The notes beneath the pieces were generated by a model. It made no database searches, had not been told where the DNA came from, and saw only the letters and a list, made by a program, of their open reading frames with translations. From contig JBILHS010000006.1 of NCBI GenBank assembly GCA_044350425.1, positions 1 to 64,000 on the forward strand: a stretch of 64,000 nt of DNA, given 5' to 3'. Shown piece after piece: positions 35,107-43,651 of this stretch; position 1 is the first letter of the stretch; each line of letters starts with the position of its first letter. Source of the DNA: M3007 sp044350425. GTDB taxonomy: Bacteria; Bacteroidota; Bacteroidia; Chitinophagales; Saprospiraceae. A program made the translations under genes and the position numbers.

Positions 35107-35195
35107 TAATCGGCGCAAGCCGGATGTATAGCGAACCGAGGTTCGCTGAAATTTAATAAGGAGAATTGCCGACGGGCAATTCTCCTTATTTTTTT
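35107..35195 (+). ncRNA. Candidate small RNA with three hairpins
   Basis: About 89 bases lie between a good promoter and a strong terminator. Hairpin 1 is CGGC-GCAA-GCCG (35111-35122), a stable GNRA-type loop. Hairpin 2 is AGCGAAC-CGAG-GTTCGCT (35130-35147). Hairpin 3 is the terminator. I do not recognise a known family, and it has no start codon with a useful reading frame. It sits between genes on the opposite strand, so it is an independent unit. The exact 5' end is estimated from the promoter. Confidence 0.6.
35155..35195 (+). terminator. Strong rho-independent terminator of the small RNA
   Basis: A perfect 16-base stem (35155-35170 with 35175-35190) and a 4-base loop GACG, followed by a T-run through 35195. 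Confidence 0.92.
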
Positions 35196-35299
35196 GGGTT
35201 TGCACCACTTTATTCAAGTAGTTGGGGATATGTGGTTTCCTCCCCTTCTCTGCGAAATGACAAAGCGGTATGTACTTAAGATCGTGTCACTATCTCTCC

Positions 35300-38107
35300 T
35301 CAATCAAACTCAATCGTATCCCCTGCCCTAAAAGTCTTCTTATCCGATGCGTCCGGCTCAGGCGTCTTGGGCGATTCAACAGGCGGAGTAGGCGTCTCTT
35401 CAGGCTCCCCAAACAGGCTCGCCTGCTGGGCTGTACCGGCGGCTTTAGCCGCAGAATGATGCTCGATTCCATCGGCTACTTTAGCTGACGGAGTTGCTTC
35501 TGGTTCCTGGACCTCAGTTTTTGGCAGCAACCTCGATTCCCCCACTTCAATCTCCTTGATCCCGCCCAACATCTGGTCACTGAGTCGGTTGCCCACAGCC
35601 TTCCAGCCTTTAACATCCATAAAATCTCCGATCGCCACTTCGCCGGTCATGGGTTTGCCATTGATCTTCAGGGTGTACTTGATGCGTGGGTTGTCTTTAA
35701 CCGAAGCAAAAAGGATCTTTGATTTGGAATGGTCGGTCAGGAAGGAATAACGTTCCTTCAATTTTTGAGCTTCGATCTTGAAACGCTTCACCATGGTCCA
35801 GCCTTTGTGGCCGTCGTAATGCACAGTATTCACCACAAGTTCCGGCGTGAGTTTGCAGAGATGCTGGATCTCTTTCATGTCGAAACGCTGCTGCACATCG
35901 AGGTCGGTGACTTCGTAGGAGCCATCGTTGTAGAGTATGAAGAGACTGTCGCCGGTGTCGAATTCGCCCAGGAGTGCGCCGCGTTCCAGCGTGTTGAGGC
36001 GGCCTGTGATGTTGTCAAACCAAAGTTTTTGTGCTCCGATGGTGCTTTTGCCGACTTCTTTCTGCTTGATCTGTTTGACCGGGTATTTGGTCAGTACATT
36101 GCCTTGCGAATCGCGGCCTTTGATGGCGAGTTCAGCAAAATCGTAGTCAAAGATCTTGACCCGGGCGGTACTGGCCGCTGTCAGGGTCACCTGCACCACC
36201 TCGCTTTCACCATTGGGGTTCACGGTGAGGTAAAGCATTTTGGAACCTTTGGCATCGGAGCCGAGCTGATAATCTTTATCGCGGGTGATGGCCATCACAT
36301 TAAAACGTTTGACAAATGTTTTGCCCGTTTTTGCATCGGAATAAGCCATGTTATAAGTGGTGCGCTCGTCGTTTTTCTTCCAGACGGCTATATGCTCGAT
36401 GTCTTTGCCGATGAAGATCTTCTCGCCCACGCGCACGACTTTCATCACGCCGTCTTTGCGGAACACGATGATGTCGTCAATGTCCGAGCAGTCCTGTACA
36501 AACTCATCCTTCTTCAAACCCATACCTATGAAGCCCTCGGCACGGTTGACATACAGCTTGGCATTGTTCGCCACTACCGCTGAAGCCTGGATCGTATCGA
36601 ACGCTGCGATCTCGGTGCGGCGTTCCCGGCCTTTCCCGTGCTTGGACAGCAGATTTTCAAAATAGGCGGTCGCGTAGTCGGTAAGGTGTTCGAGGTGGTG
36701 TTTGGTTTGAAGTAATTCCTCGTTTGTTTTGGCGATCTCCTCATTGGCTTTGAAGGAGTTGAACTTGGAGATCCGTTTGATGCGAATCTCGGTAAGGCGG
36801 GTGATGTCCTCTTCAGTTATATCCCGAAGCAGTTTTATTTTCGCCCCACCCCGGCCCGGCCCCAAAGGAGAGGGAGCATTATAGGTAGGATCCGAAGGGG
36901 TTGTCACATATTTTTTCAACCCAATGTCGATCGTCTGTATCACCGCCTCCCAGGTCTCACATTCCTCAATATCCCGGTAGATACGGTTTTCGATAAAGAT
37001 CTTTTCCAGCGAGGCAAAATGGAGTTTTTCTTCCAGATCGGCTTTCAGGATCTCCAACTCCATTCGGAGCAGTTCTTTTGTGTTTTCGGTGGAGATCCGC
37101 AGCATTTCGTTCACATCGGTGAACAGCGGCTTGTTGTCGATGATCACACAGCAGTTTGGGCTGATACTCACTTCGCAATCCGTAAACGCATAAAGCGCAT
37201 CAATGGTCACATCCGGACTGACTCCGGGTTGGAGTTCGATCTCGATATCGATCTCTGCGGCCACCTTATCCACCACTTTTTTGATCTTGATCTGGCCTTT
37301 ATCGTTGGCTTTAAGGATGCTCTCGATGAGATCTCCTGTATTTACACCAAAGGGAATTTCGGTGATCTGGAGCGTTTTTTTGTCAATTTCTCTGACTTTG
37401 GCCCGAACGCGGATCTTGCCGCCTCGTCCACCGCCCTGATAATTGGAAGCATCCACCAAACCTCCTGTCGGAAAATCCGGAATCAGATCCGACTTCCGTC
37501 CTTTCAAACTGGCAATGCTGGCTTTGATGATCTCGATGAAATTGTGCGGCATGATCTTCGTGCTCAAGCCTACCGCAATACCTTCTGCCCCGTGCGCCAA
37601 CACGAGCGGGAATTTCATCGGCAAATTTACAGGCTCGCGCTTGCGACCATCGTAGCTTAACTGCCAGACCGTAGTATCATGGTTAAATGCCACATCGAGC
37701 GCAAACTTGGTCAAACGCGCCTCAATATAACGGGGTGCTGCTGCCGAATCGCCCGTGCGGTAATCGCCCCAGTTGCCCTGACAGTCGATCATCAGTTCCT
37801 TTTGGCCCATGTTTACCATCGCATCACCGATCGCTGCGTCTCCGTGCGGGTGATACTGCATGGTCTGCCCGATCAGATTGGCTACCTTATGGTATCGCCC
37901 ATCGTGTTGCTCGAACATGGCGTGCAGAATGCGCCGCTGTACAGGTTTCAGTCCGTCTTCAATGGCAGGTACGGCCCGTTCGAGGATAACATAAGAGGCG
38001 TAATCCAAAAAGTAATTCTGGTACATCCCCGACAGGGTGATGACACTGTCCTCGTGATTGATCGCGGTGGTTGGTGGGGGGGCGGTATCTCGTTTTAGCT
38101 TTGCCAT
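35300..38107 (-). CDS. parC: DNA topoisomerase IV / gyrase subunit A
   Basis: A 935-residue type IIA topoisomerase subunit that cuts and rejoins DNA. The N-terminal domain has GLKPVQRRILHAM, YHPHGDAAIGDAMV and the catalytic tyrosine in AAAPRYIEARL (Tyr127). The coiled-coil part follows (RLTEIRIKRISKFN), and the C-terminal half forms the DNA-wrapping propeller. ParC is preferred over GyrA because the C-terminus lacks an obvious GyrA-box and the sequence resembles Bacteroidota ParC, but no parE is adjacent. The tail after residue 860 is low-complexity. Residues about 401-422 look like an inserted element (see 36842-36907). Confidence 0.9.
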   Translation of the reverse strand: MAKLKRDTAPPPTTAINHEDSVITLSGMYQNYFLDYASYVILERAVPAIEDGLKPVQRRILHAMFEQHDGRYHKVANLIGQTMQYHPHGDAAIGDAMVNMGQKELMIDCQGNWGDYRTGDSAAAPRYIEARLTKFALDVAFNHDTTVWQLSYDGRKREPVNLPMKFPLVLAHGAEGIAVGLSTKIMPHNFIEIIKASIASLKGRKSDLIPDFPTGGLVDASNYQGGGRGGKIRVRAKVREIDKKTLQITEIPFGVNTGDLIESILKANDKGQIKIKKVVDKVAAEIDIEIELQPGVSPDVTIDALYAFTDCEVSISPNCCVIIDNKPLFTDVNEMLRISTENTKELLRMELEILKADLEEKLHFASLEKIFIENRIYRDIEECETWEAVIQTIDIGLKKYVTTPSDPTYNAPSPLGPGRGGAKIKLLRDITEEDITRLTEIRIKRISKFNSFKANEEIAKTNEELLQTKHHLEHLTDYATAYFENLLSKHGKGRERRTEIAAFDTIQASAVVANNAKLYVNRAEGFIGMGLKKDEFVQDCSDIDDIIVFRKDGVMKVVRVGEKIFIGKDIEHIAVWKKNDERTTYNMAYSDAKTGKTFVKRFNVMAITRDKDYQLGSDAKGSKMLYLTVNPNGESEVVQVTLTAASTARVKIFDYDFAELAIKGRDSQGNVLTKYPVKQIKQKEVGKSTIGAQKLWFDNITGRLNTLERGALLGEFDTGDSLFILYNDGSYEVTDLDVQQRFDMKEIQHLCKLTPELVVNTVHYDGHKGWTMVKRFKIEAQKLKERYSFLTDHSKSKILFASVKDNPRIKYTLKINGKPMTGEVAIGDFMDVKGWKAVGNRLSDQMLGGIKEIEVGESRLLPKTEVQEPEATPSAKVADGIEHHSAAKAAGTAQQASLFGEPEETPTPPVESPKTPEPDASDKKTFRAGDTIEFD
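36842..36907 (-). repeat. Probable inserted element inside parC
   Basis: The stretch encodes residues about 401-422, a proline/glycine-rich segment (NAPSPLGPGRGGA) that interrupts an otherwise helical region between GLKKY and KIKLLRDITEED. The DNA is a GC-rich run (CCCCGGCCCGGCCCC) unlike the surrounding sequence. From memory, similar runs are dispersed in Bacteroidota genomes. The insertion keeps the frame. Confidence 0.55.
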
Positions 38108-38121
38108 TCTTTTTACAGGGG

Positions 38122-38200
38122 AGTTTGTTTCTTTTGGGATTTTAATTCACCGGGTGACTGTCAGTCACCCGGTGAATTAAAATCCCAAAAGAAACAAACT
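38122..38200. repeat. Perfect 79-base palindrome upstream of parC
   Basis: Arms of 39 bases (38122-38160 and 38162-38200) are exact inverses around a single T. The core is CACCGGGTGACTG/CAGTCACCCGGTG, and the outer arms are AT-rich. It lies between the parC start and the stop of the VOC gene, both on the minus strand, so it may terminate the VOC transcript or influence parC expression. Confidence 0.92.
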
Positions 38201-38231
38201 TACAGTTTTTGATGATCAGTGTGGCCTGGGG

Positions 38232-38603
38232 TCAGGCTACTTTAAAATGTGGGTTCTGGATGATGCCTATGATGTTGCCCCAGGGGTCTTTCAACATGGC
38301 TACCCAGATATCTCCTCCTACATTCGTTGGTTCTTCATGAGCCGTTGCCCCACAAGTCAATAATTGCGCAAAAGTACTCTGGATATCGTCTACCCCCCAA
38401 TAGGTCTCTACATTTTCTCCGCCCGACACAGCGTTCATTTGTGGATGTAGCCCCAGTTCACACCCACCAACATTGAAGCCAACATAAAAAGGCTCGTTGA
38501 AATAGGGTTGAATACCCAATGCGTTGGAGTACCATGCTGCTGCGGCTGGCAGATCCGGTACACGGTAGATGCAGGTGCGCAGCCCAAGAAAAGGAGTTGC
38601 CAT
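38232..38603 (-). CDS. VOC family protein (glyoxalase-like)
   Basis: A 123-residue protein starting at MATPFLGLRTCIYRV. The in-frame extension to 38681 overlaps the neighbouring gene end and is rejected. It has the VOC pattern: an N-terminal beta-alpha-beta unit (VPDLPAAAAWYSNALG, then GCELGLHP) and a second unit ending WVAMLKDPWGNIIGIIQNP. The candidate metal-ligand positions are only partly conserved, so the reaction cannot be named. Confidence 0.82.
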   Translation of the reverse strand: MATPFLGLRTCIYRVPDLPAAAAWYSNALGIQPYFNEPFYVGFNVGGCELGLHPQMNAVSGGENVETYWGVDDIQSTFAQLLTCGATAHEEPTNVGGDIWVAMLKDPWGNIIGIIQNPHFKVA

Positions 38604-38670
38604 AAGATTCGAATTTGGAGGCGAAAGTAGTGCAATTTGTTTTTTAAAATAAAACTTTTTGTTTTTAATT

Positions 38671-40122
38671 TTACACTCCATCCTTTAGTACCTTTAGCAA
38701 CCAGTCTTTATTCGCTAAAGGTTGCATCGCCGCGACTTTTTCAATCAAACTACAACGCTCCCGGGTGGCTTTTGAGGTCGACAACCGGGCTTTTTTTATT
38801 TCCCATTTGTTGGCTTGTCGAAGCATCCGTAAAAAATTCAAATTGGTCGCTTTTCCAAATGGCGAAAGGGTTTTGTCCCTCCGAAGCAATTGTTCCGTGG
38901 TAGAAAGTAAATAGCTCAGGGCATCAGCTTCATGCAGTAGGTAGAAGGTTTTGAGCTGCAGAATTTTCGCCCCAATGTGATAAGTAAAATCTGTAAATTC
39001 AACATTTTGCAAGGTCTGCAAAGTGAGCGCAAGTTCTTGCTTTTCAAAGTATAAACTGGCTAGGTTGAAGGCAAATGCATTGTCGCCTTCAGCGGGCGGC
39101 AATGCCTCGCGGTATTGGTGAAGGAATTGCTCGGTCCACTCAAAAGCGCCGGTTCGGAGGCCGGTCGTCGCGATATTTTTATAAGTCCATTGCGAAAGCC
39201 TTCCACCGTGCTGGAGCAACAAACCGCGCTCCAATAAAATCCGGTAAAGTGCCAGTGCATCATGGTAAGCCTCGGGTTGGCCGCCATTGATTCGGCGGAT
39301 ACAATGGTTGAGGGCGCATTGATAAAGGGAAGCCAATTCTTCCTGCTCGAAAAGCTGATGGTGTGCTTCCAGGGCGATCGTTAGCGTTCGAAACGTTTCC
39401 GGCGACGGTTTTTCAAGCAGGTCATACGCGGCGAGATAAGTACGAGCAGCAGGCAAAGCTGATAGCAAAGCATGATCTTTGCGGATAGCAATCAGTTCGT
39501 CATTGAGCAAGGCATTTTCACCTGATTGTATCACCGCAAGTTGGCTTCTGCTGCGCAGGGCCAGGCAGAGTCGAAGTTTTTCTAAGGCGTGGGCGTGCTG
39601 GATATGCTCTAACTGATGCAGCAAATGAGGACTATCTGCCCGACGTGGTTGACGGCTGTGCAGCGTTTCAGCAGCCTCTTCCAGTTGCGCCGCGTAGCGA
39701 TACCACTCGGCGTTGCGCTGTGGCGCGCGATTAAGGAGTGTCCTGTATTTTTCAAGGGCAGAAGTGGCCTGCCTGTCCAGATTGCGTTCCAGAAAGGCAA
39801 GGGTGCGTTGGCGTTGCTGTTCTAGCGGGTCGGCCCAATAGCGTTCGAGCGCCAGCCAATCCAGCAACAATTCGTAAAGATCTGAGATTAAGTTGTTGAA
39901 TTTCAGCTCCTGATAGGGTGCTTCCGACCCAAAAATTTTAGCAAAAACAACAGGTTTTTGCCATGACTCATCCTGCAACGGAGCATTGCCTAGTACCACA
40001 TCACAAAGTGCACGCAAGTCTTTATGCCGATTGCAGAAATCAGACCAAACATATTGCCGCCAGCGGTTGCGCTCTCGAACAGAAAGGGTTTGTAGGGTTT
40101 CGATGAGTTTTGTTTGTCGCAT
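38671..40122 (-). CDS. Unknown helical protein, paralogue of 19806-21212
   Basis: A 483-residue protein rich in long helices, with no signal peptide. It shares the N-terminal LxTLSxxERxRWxxYV pattern, a central CIRRINGGQ, LSQWTYKNIATTGL and a C-terminal MQPLANKDWLLKVL with the protein at 19806. Function is unknown; a scaffold-like role is a guess from its helical repeats. The upstream 215 bases separate it from the divergent surface-protein gene at 40338. Confidence 0.7.
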   Translation of the reverse strand: MRQTKLIETLQTLSVRERNRWRQYVWSDFCNRHKDLRALCDVVLGNAPLQDESWQKPVVFAKIFGSEAPYQELKFNNLISDLYELLLDWLALERYWADPLEQQRQRTLAFLERNLDRQATSALEKYRTLLNRAPQRNAEWYRYAAQLEEAAETLHSRQPRRADSPHLLHQLEHIQHAHALEKLRLCLALRSRSQLAVIQSGENALLNDELIAIRKDHALLSALPAARTYLAAYDLLEKPSPETFRTLTIALEAHHQLFEQEELASLYQCALNHCIRRINGGQPEAYHDALALYRILLERGLLLQHGGRLSQWTYKNIATTGLRTGAFEWTEQFLHQYREALPPAEGDNAFAFNLASLYFEKQELALTLQTLQNVEFTDFTYHIGAKILQLKTFYLLHEADALSYLLSTTEQLLRRDKTLSPFGKATNLNFLRMLRQANKWEIKKARLSTSKATRERCSLIEKVAAMQPLANKDWLLKVLKDGV

Positions 40123-40337
40123 TTTGTACTAATAGACAGTTTTTAATAAAGGCAAATTTTCTATAATCATATGATTTTTGGCCAAATAATCTGTTATTTA
40201 AAAACAAATATTAGCATTTTTGACAGAATTAAATAAATTAAAAGTTCTATAAACCTAAAAAAGTGTCGCAAAATACAACCAATATTCTGACCTAAATTCG
40301 TGCTGTTATTTTTTGTATTTTAAATATTCGATCTCCC

Positions 40338-43300
40338 ATGATTTTTTTTGCTAACCACCGGTTTACCCTCCTTGCTTTTTGTTTCTTTTTCGGGCTTTTT
40401 TCCCGTGTTTCGGCGCAGAATAGCCCTGTGTGCTTTCAATTGTTTTTCCCTACCGTGGCAGCACAACCTGGTGATACGGTTTGTGTGCCGCTGATGGTAC
40501 GCGATTTTGAGTTGATCGCTTCTATACAACTGGGCGTCCAATGGGACAGTACGGCCCTTCATCTGGTAGGCGTTGATGTTTCAGGCTCAGGGTTGCCCGA
40601 CTTTGGTTCTTTTAATTACACCACCTATTCCGCCGGTGAAATGCTGGTTTCCTGGAATGCTCTAGGGCTAATGGGCATCACGCTTCCTGACTCGACCGAG
40701 CTTTTTAGCCTTTGTTTTCGAGTGCCAAACAATGTTAGCCCGGGCCTTCACCCGCTACAAATAGGCAATCTGAACCTTACGGGTAGCAAGTACGAGGTGG
40801 TACAAATGCTCCCTCCTGATTGGCATTCGGTAATGATGCCTTTGGCGCAACAAATTGGCGGAGTGTTGGTGGGCGGTAGCGTTCCCGGCAACTTAGCGGT
40901 GGCCGCTACCTGCATGGCCGGGGCGAATTGCAACGCTCCCATAGGCAGCGCATCGGTGGAAATAACGGGCGGAACACCGCCCTACCAATATGCCTGGAGC
41001 GGGCCGTCTGGATTTTCAGTGGCTACACCAACCATCTCAAATATTTCAGGAGGCGAATATCGGGTAACCGTGACCGACCAAACCGGCAGCACAGTAATGG
41101 CACTGGTTTCTGTGACGGCTTCCAACTCGGGAATATGGACGACCCAACAGTTGACCAATGCTGAATGCGGTCAACCCAATGGCTGCGCAACCATAAGTGT
41201 TCATGGCGGACAAGCCCCCTACACCTTTTCATGGTCTGCCGGCTCAAGCCAAACCAACCAGAACTGCGCATTGCCCCCAGGTCAGCATTCGGTGACCATA
41301 ACTGATGTCTTAGGCTGCACCAAAACGACCGATTTTACGATCGGCAACTCAAGTAACTTTTATTTGCAAGTATCCGCGACAGGCATTCAGGAATGTGGTG
41401 GTACGGGCAGCGCAAAAGCGAATCCCGACGGTGATGGCCCGTTTCAATATTTGTGGTCCACGGGCGATACAACGCAAGAAATTACGGGACTTTTGGAAGG
41501 TAGTTACGGGGTAACCGTAACAGGGCCAGGCGGTTGTGTCAACACTAATTCTTTTGGAATTTTCAACTTCTATACCTACTATTGGGGGCTTTCCCTTAGT
41601 GCGTATTGCGACAGCAATTTGCCCAATTCCGGGAAAGTGATTTTGACAACCAACTACTCGAATCCCAGCTTGGGTTTCCCAATCACTATTGGCTGGAGCG
41701 ATGGCACGACCCGGGTGATCCCATCGAAACCTGCCACCAATAAACTGGACTCTTTACTGGGCGTTCCCTCCGGACTTTACACGGTAACCGTGACGGATAC
41801 CACGGGCTGCTCGGTCACCGTATCTGCTTCTTTGGATTGTGCAAAAATGCCGCCTGTGCCCGCAGGGCTTACCGCTTTTTATATTCAGGACGAATACCTA
41901 AACCCGCAATACGACCTGGACAGCTGTGTAGGGGTGTATGCCCGGAATTTCACGGATTTGAAATCGGCTTCCTTTTCGCTGAGTTGGTCAAATTCTGTCG
42001 CTGGCGAAATAACCAATATCCGCAAATTGGGCCTTCCGGGTTTGAGTTTTGCAGATTTTACACTCGATCAGCAAACAAAAAAGTTAGGCTTTAACTGGCA
42101 ATCGCCCATTCCAGTCACACTGCCAGTCGAGAGTCTTTTGTTTGAGGTATGCTTTGACCCTACCAGCAGTACGAATCCTGCTGCGTTTCTTCAATTTAGA
42201 GACGAGCCGGTAGACATTCAGCTGACAGACGGCCAAGGAAATGAAGTGGGCTTTATTGGCAAGAATGGCTGGGTTATGTTCGATCTCTTTTTCCCCTTGC
42301 AACCCTCCATTTGTGATTTCGGCGTGGTACCACCCGATTGTGCCGCCGACGGCAACAGCCAGGTACGGCTTGGACAGTGCAACCCAGGGCTGGGACTTAC
42401 GGTAGTCAATTACGCTATCCATTCGGGCAATTTCCAATATCTGGGCGCTACAGGCAGCCTCTTGTCGCTGGAACCAGGAAAATATAATATCACTGCCACC
42501 CAGACAGCCTCCCTTTGGGAGGAGTTTTATATCAAAATACCTGATTCCGGAGACTCTACCGCTTGTGTCTGGCCCGGCGATGCCGACAACAACAACGCGG
42601 TGAACCACCACGACTTGTTGTACCTCGGCCTGGCTTTTGGCGAACAAGGCATTGCCCGTGCCAGCGCTTCCCAAAACTGGGTGGGCCAGGACTGTCCCGA
42701 TTGGGCCGGGGTGACCTCCGTGCGCAACGTCAACTTCAAAAACATAGATACCAATGGCGACGGAACCATCACCGCCGCCGACACCACAGGGCTCGTTCAA
42801 AACTGGGGTCGCGTGGTCAACCCCAACCTCGATAACCCATTTGCTGCTCCGCTTGGGAGCAACTCGAGCTACTTACAACCGATGCTCACCTTGATAGCAG
42901 ACACGCTGGAAGCGGGCCAATCTGTCGCATTACCTATTTCGCTCGGTTCGGCGGGCATGCCAATGGACAGCATTTACGGGCTGGCATTCAGCATTTCCTA
43001 CGATCCTGCGCTGGTGAAAGACAATGTTCGTTTCCAACCTTCCAGCTCCTGGTTTGGCGACTCTACCCAGTTCTTATTCCTGCAAAAAAACTTCCCCCTG
43101 CAGGGCCATTTGGATGTCGCGATCACCCGAACCGATGGAGTGCCTGTGAGCGGCTGGGGCGCCATCGGGGATATGTTCATTATTATTGAGGACAACATTT
43201 TCGGCGAACCAGAGCCACTCAACCCACAAGACACTACCCTGAAAACGATGGTCTACTTCCGGGGTTTGAGCTCGGTAAATACTGAAGAAAAAACCAAATT

Positions 43301-43607
43301 GATGGATGCGCCACCTGTAGCTTTGTTCATTCACCGCTCCACTTCCAGGGTAAAAGACATGCCAGACTGGGAGCGCGGCATCGCGCTGGCGCCCAACCCA
43401 GCCGCTGAAACCCTGCATCTTTCGAGCCGCGAAACCTACATCGAACGGGTTGAAGTCATTGACATGACCGGACGGCTTGCCCTTGTGCAAAGTGTTGGCA
43501 CAAACGAGCTGCAGCTTACGGTAAGTTCATTGACCCTGGGGACTTACTTTGTGCGGGTCTTTACGGAGCATGGTATTGCTGTTAGAAAGATCGTGATTGC
43601 TCGTTAA
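40338..43607 (+). CDS. Giant T9SS surface protein with cohesin-like, SprB-like and dockerin-like domains (A)
   Basis: A protein of 1089 residues. Signal peptide ending VSAQ, then a cohesin-like beta sandwich (about 30-170: GDTVCVPLMVRDFELIASIQ...). Several SprB-like repeats follow (about 185-500: GGTPPYQYAWSGP... YRVTVTDQTG). After another cohesin-like stretch comes a dockerin-like segment near 743-835 (CVWPGDADNNNAVNHHDLLY and NIDTNGDGTITAADT), then a further cohesin-like domain and a T9SS type A sorting domain (ALAPNPAAETL to the end). It shares this order with the gene 44 bases downstream, and the two likely form a transcript. Probable role: calcium-dependent surface assembly or adhesion. 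Confidence 0.8.
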   Translation: MIFFANHRFTLLAFCFFFGLFSRVSAQNSPVCFQLFFPTVAAQPGDTVCVPLMVRDFELIASIQLGVQWDSTALHLVGVDVSGSGLPDFGSFNYTTYSAGEMLVSWNALGLMGITLPDSTELFSLCFRVPNNVSPGLHPLQIGNLNLTGSKYEVVQMLPPDWHSVMMPLAQQIGGVLVGGSVPGNLAVAATCMAGANCNAPIGSASVEITGGTPPYQYAWSGPSGFSVATPTISNISGGEYRVTVTDQTGSTVMALVSVTASNSGIWTTQQLTNAECGQPNGCATISVHGGQAPYTFSWSAGSSQTNQNCALPPGQHSVTITDVLGCTKTTDFTIGNSSNFYLQVSATGIQECGGTGSAKANPDGDGPFQYLWSTGDTTQEITGLLEGSYGVTVTGPGGCVNTNSFGIFNFYTYYWGLSLSAYCDSNLPNSGKVILTTNYSNPSLGFPITIGWSDGTTRVIPSKPATNKLDSLLGVPSGLYTVTVTDTTGCSVTVSASLDCAKMPPVPAGLTAFYIQDEYLNPQYDLDSCVGVYARNFTDLKSASFSLSWSNSVAGEITNIRKLGLPGLSFADFTLDQQTKKLGFNWQSPIPVTLPVESLLFEVCFDPTSSTNPAAFLQFRDEPVDIQLTDGQGNEVGFIGKNGWVMFDLFFPLQPSICDFGVVPPDCAADGNSQVRLGQCNPGLGLTVVNYAIHSGNFQYLGATGSLLSLEPGKYNITATQTASLWEEFYIKIPDSGDSTACVWPGDADNNNAVNHHDLLYLGLAFGEQGIARASASQNWVGQDCPDWAGVTSVRNVNFKNIDTNGDGTITAADTTGLVQNWGRVVNPNLDNPFAAPLGSNSSYLQPMLTLIADTLEAGQSVALPISLGSAGMPMDSIYGLAFSISYDPALVKDNVRFQPSSSWFGDSTQFLFLQKNFPLQGHLDVAITRTDGVPVSGWGAIGDMFIIIEDNIFGEPEPLNPQDTTLKTMVYFRGLSSVNTEEKTKLMDAPPVALFIHRSTSRVKDMPDWERGIALAPNPAAETLHLSSRETYIERVEVIDMTGRLALVQSVGTNELQLTVSSLTLGTYFVRVFTEHGIAVRKIVIAR

Positions 43608-43651
43608 TTTTTAAAAGAACATTCCGTAGAACATTCAATTCCCTTTTACGC

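Larger units (their letters stand above)
34681..35299. other. 619-base gene-free region with promoter, terminator and small RNA candidate
   Basis: No protein gene is supported here. It contains the SPFH promoter, a minus-strand terminator at 34818-34847, and the plus-strand promoter/RNA/terminator unit at 35071-35195. The stretch 34850-35060 has no assigned feature. Confidence 0.7.

Noticed and set aside
35729..37660. Long open frames on the plus strand across the topoisomerase gene (up to 284 codons)
   Set aside because: They are antisense to a well-conserved gene, have no recognisable domain, and follow its codon pattern.
42084..42800. 238-codon minus-strand frame inside the surface protein gene at 40338
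   Set aside because: Antisense shadow of a repeat-containing gene with clear domains on the plus strand.
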